The notes below the pieces were generated by a model. The model made no database searches and was not told the DNA's origin. It saw only the letters and a program-made list of their open reading frames with translations. Both the position numbers and the translations under genes were made by a program. From contig CAKRYE010000080.1 of NCBI GenBank assembly GCA_934426285.1, forward strand, positions 1 through 7,457: a DNA stretch of 7,457 bases, in the 5' to 3' direction. Positions 5,563-7,457 of this stretch are shown here, one piece after another (position 1 is the first letter of the stretch; every line of letters begins with the position of its first letter). This DNA is from an uncultured Blautia sp. Lineage in GTDB: Bacteria > Bacillota > Clostridia > Lachnospirales > Lachnospiraceae.

Positions 5563-5704
5563 TAGATAAGACAAAAGGTCTATAGTCTTTGAATCGTCGC
5601 TTTGCCGCGTTTAAGGATATTGATTTACATATCTTGAAGAGAATCTGTCTTGAAATACAGGCAGAATGGCGAAGCATACCCAAAATACGGAGGTAAGATA
5701 TCCA
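5563..5704 (+). promoter_or_regulatory. Structured 5' leader of loaP, candidate antiterminator recognition RNA
   Basis: The untranslated leader of about 140 nt holds several small hairpins. AGAC (5569-5572) can pair with GTCT (5578-5581), or AAGAC (5568-5572) with GTCTT (5585-5589); the two are mutually exclusive. A GC-rich imperfect hairpin lies at 5595-5609 with loop TTT. The best stem is AGGATAT (5614-5620) with ATATCTT (5629-5635), seven pairs with one G-U and an eight-base loop. CTGT (5645-5648) may pair with ACAG (5657-5660). None is followed by a T run. LoaP proteins are known to act through a leader RNA hairpin, so one of these may be the loading site, but this is inferred. Confidence 0.45.
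5689..5694 (+). promoter_or_regulatory. Ribosome binding site deciding the loaP start
   Basis: GGAGGT ends 10 bases before ATG 5705. The in-frame ATG at 5666 has no comparable site and would add 13 residues before the conserved MWYVMQVRTG start of the NGN domain. It is therefore rejected as the start. Confidence 0.85.
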
Positions 5705-6211
5705 ATGTGGTATGTGATGCAGGTGCGAACAGGCACAGAAGAGAACATCCGCTGTCAATGTCAGCGGCTGATAAGCAGCGATATACTAAAACGCTGCTTT
5801 ATTCCCTACTATCAACAGAAGAAACGATTTCAAGGCAAATGGCATATCCAGGAAAGAATCCTCTTTCCCGGATATGTCTTTTTAATTGCCGAAAATCTGG
5901 AACAGCTGGCTGAAAACCTGAGAAAAGTCACAGGAATGACCAGACTTCTGGGAACAGGAGATGAGATCATCCCCTTATCTCAGGAAGAAGTAGAGCTGCT
6001 TCTGAAGCTGGGAAAAGAAGAACAGCTGGTAGCCATGTCCACAGGAATCATAGAAAATGATCAGGTCAGGATACTCACAGGACCATTGCAGGGCATGGAA
6101 GGTTATATCAGAAAAATCAACAGACACAAAAGAAAAGCCTGGGTTTCCATAGAAATGTTTGGAAGGAGCGTGGATATGGAGGTTGGGCTGGAAATAATAA
6201 AAAAAGTATGA
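5705..6211 (+). CDS. loaP: LoaP-type transcription antiterminator (NusG paralogue)
   Basis: This 168-residue specialised NusG-family protein is expected to bind RNA polymerase at the leader and make it ignore terminators in a long downstream operon. The NGN domain covers about 1-105: WYVMQVRTGTEENI (2-15), CFIPYYQQKKRFQGKW (31-46) and LFPGYVFL (53-60). The KOW domain covers about 113-168 and includes the core DQVRILTGPLQGMEGYI (119-135). Ending after one KOW and starting directly with MWYV fits LoaP rather than housekeeping NusG, which sits beside secE and rplK. RfaH-like and UpxY-like families are the alternatives, but the Firmicute setting and the polysaccharide context favour LoaP. It is first in a new transcription unit and lies 29 bp upstream of the glycosylphosphotransferase. 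Its own leader may be its target, allowing it to promote its own operon. Confidence 0.9.
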   Translation: MWYVMQVRTGTEENIRCQCQRLISSDILKRCFIPYYQQKKRFQGKWHIQERILFPGYVFLIAENLEQLAENLRKVTGMTRLLGTGDEIIPLSQEEVELLLKLGKEEQLVAMSTGIIENDQVRILTGPLQGMEGYIRKINRHKRKAWVSIEMFGRSVDMEVGLEIIKKV

Positions 6212-6240
6212 GAAAAAGAAGGAGAAACTAAGGAAGGCGT

Positions 6241-7457
6241 ATGTATAGAAAAAAATCAAGAGGATGGTATAAACACAAGGACTTTATATTTTTAGATCTT
6301 GTGTGTTTATTTCTGTCTTTAATACTGGCATATCTGGTTCGAAATGGTTCTGTTCGGAACATATTTGAACTGGGAATATATCACAACATGATATTCTTTG
6401 TGATATTGGCAGATTTATTTCTGATCATTATTTTTGAATCTTATAAAGGCGTTCTGAGAAGAGGCTATTATCAGGAATTACGTTCTGTTATCCAGCAGAT
6501 GATCCTGATAGAACTGGCAAGTGGTCTGTATCTGTTCACTGTCAGTAACGGACACAGCTTCTCAAGGACAGTTCTGTATCTTATGGGAGTCTTTTATATA
6601 CTCCTGTCCTATGGCACAAGAATAATATGGAAAAAACACCTGATCCATAAAATGGCAGAAGGTGGAGAACATTCACTTTATATTGTAACAAATTATGATC
6701 TTGCGTCAAAAGTAATCCGGAATGTAAAAAATCACAATTATAATCGATACAACATCAATGGTCTCATAATCATTGATAAAAATATAGCAGGCAGGGAAAT
6801 TGAAGGAATTCCGGTTGTGGCAGATTTAGAGAATGCTGCATCCTATATTTGTCAGCAATGGGTAGATGAAGTTTTTGTAAACGTAGATGCGTCTTATCCA
6901 TACCCCCATGAACTGATAAATGAACTGCTGGAAATGGGAATGGCAGTTCATGTGAACCTGGCAAAAGTCAGAAGCACCCCCGGGCAGAAACAATTTGTAG
7001 AGACAATAGGTGGATATACAGTTCTGACGACCACTATGAACTATGCTACGGACAGACAGGCATTTGCCAAAAGAGCACTGGATATCCTGGGTGGACTGGC
7101 AGGCTGTCTTCTGACAGGGATTATCTTTATCTTTGTGGCACCGGCCATTTATATCAGCTCTCCGGGGCCGATCTTCTTCTCGCAGATACGGATCGGTCAG
7201 AATGGAAAACCATTTAAAATGTACAAATTCCGAAGCATGTATATGGATGCAGAAGAACGCAGGGCAGAACTTATGGCACAGAATAAAATGAGTGATGACC
7301 GTATGTTTAAGATTGATTTCGACCCCCGTGTAATAGGAAATAAAATCCTGCCCGACGGAACCAGAAAAACCGGGATAGGAGAATTTATCAGAAAAACATC
7401 ACTGGATGAATTTCCGCAGTTCTGGAATGTGCTCAATGGGACCATGAGCCTTGTGGG
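6241..7457 (+). CDS. Polyprenyl-phosphate glycosylphosphotransferase (initiating sugar transferase), truncated by the window end
   Basis: The frame stays open from ATG 6241 to the window end, giving 405 complete codons. This membrane enzyme starts repeat-unit assembly by moving a sugar-1-phosphate from a nucleotide sugar to undecaprenyl phosphate. The N-terminal part has about four membrane helices (14-34, 50-66, 84-102, 110-127). A cytoplasmic Rossmann-like CoA-binding domain follows (about 144-245). The bacterial sugar transferase domain begins at KRALDILGG (277-285) and its membrane segment (about 286-304), then SPGPIFFSQIRIGQNGKPF (307-325), YKFRSM (328-333), DPRV (361-364) and RKTSLDEFPQFWNVLNGTMS (384-403). 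The Asp-Glu pair in SLDE corresponds to the catalytic dyad of PglC-type enzymes. The missing end should start with the family GPRP motif, so only a few dozen residues are cut. TAAGGA at 6229-6234 is the likely ribosome binding site. The sugar (galactose, glucose, HexNAc) cannot be told. Confidence 0.95.
   Translation, partial: MYRKKSRGWYKHKDFIFLDLVCLFLSLILAYLVRNGSVRNIFELGIYHNMIFFVILADLFLIIIFESYKGVLRRGYYQELRSVIQQMILIELASGLYLFTVSNGHSFSRTVLYLMGVFYILLSYGTRIIWKKHLIHKMAEGGEHSLYIVTNYDLASKVIRNVKNHNYNRYNINGLIIIDKNIAGREIEGIPVVADLENAASYICQQWVDEVFVNVDASYPYPHELINELLEMGMAVHVNLAKVRSTPGQKQFVETIGGYTVLTTTMNYATDRQAFAKRALDILGGLAGCLLTGIIFIFVAPAIYISSPGPIFFSQIRIGQNGKPFKMYKFRSMYMDAEERRAELMAQNKMSDDRMFKIDFDPRVIGNKILPDGTRKTGIGEFIRKTSLDEFPQFWNVLNGTMSLV

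Noticed and set aside
5595..5609. GC-rich hairpin in the loaP leader as an intrinsic terminator
   Set aside because: The stem has a mismatch and only two pairs next to the three-base loop, and just three T residues follow. It is too weak for a terminator and is kept only as part of the leader description.
5666..5704. Upstream ATG for loaP adding 13 residues
   Set aside because: There is no ribosome binding site, and GGAGGT is correctly placed for ATG 5705, where the conserved MWYV start lies.

Overview
The window looks like chromosomal DNA from a low-to-mid GC Gram-positive anaerobe, most likely a Lachnospiraceae member (Blautia / Ruminococcus gnavus / Dorea-like). This is inferred from gene content: an acidic-tailed S1-domain protein, a Gram-positive CpsB/C/D phosphoregulatory set, an LCP ligase and a LoaP-type NusG paralogue. 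No 16S or other species marker is present. All genes lie on the + strand.

Region 1 (1-441): the 3' end of a ribosomal protein S1-type gene, closed by a strong intrinsic terminator. Region 2 (478-3886): a compact capsule/exopolysaccharide control and export-assembly operon. It encodes a PHP-family tyrosine phosphatase (CpsB), a Wzz/CpsC-type chain-length co-polymerase with a TTG start, a BY-kinase (CpsD) whose C-terminus is an unbroken (Tyr-Gly)x9 tract, and an LCP (LytR-CpsA-Psr) glycopolymer-to-wall ligase overlapping the kinase end. Region 3 (3974-5508): two proteins I do not recognise. One is a 415-residue secreted protein that appears to be built from two diverged copies of one module, with a very acidic insert in the second copy. 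The other is an 87-residue single-pass membrane protein. Region 4 (5509-7457): a near-consensus promoter, a leader of about 140 nt with small hairpins, a LoaP-type antiterminator and a polyprenyl-phosphate glycosylphosphotransferase that runs off the window end.

Working model: CpsC/CpsD/CpsB form the tyrosine-phosphorylation switch that sets polymer length and output. The glycosylphosphotransferase loads the first sugar phosphate on undecaprenyl phosphate. The LCP protein attaches finished polymer to peptidoglycan. LoaP lets RNA polymerase read through the long biosynthetic operon that presumably continues past 7457. The position of the two unknown genes between the regulatory block and the biosynthetic operon suggests, but does not prove, a role at the cell surface in the same pathway.

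The least explained part is the 3974-5508 pair, especially the duplicated secreted protein. No CRISPR array, tRNA, rRNA, insertion sequence or integration site was seen.
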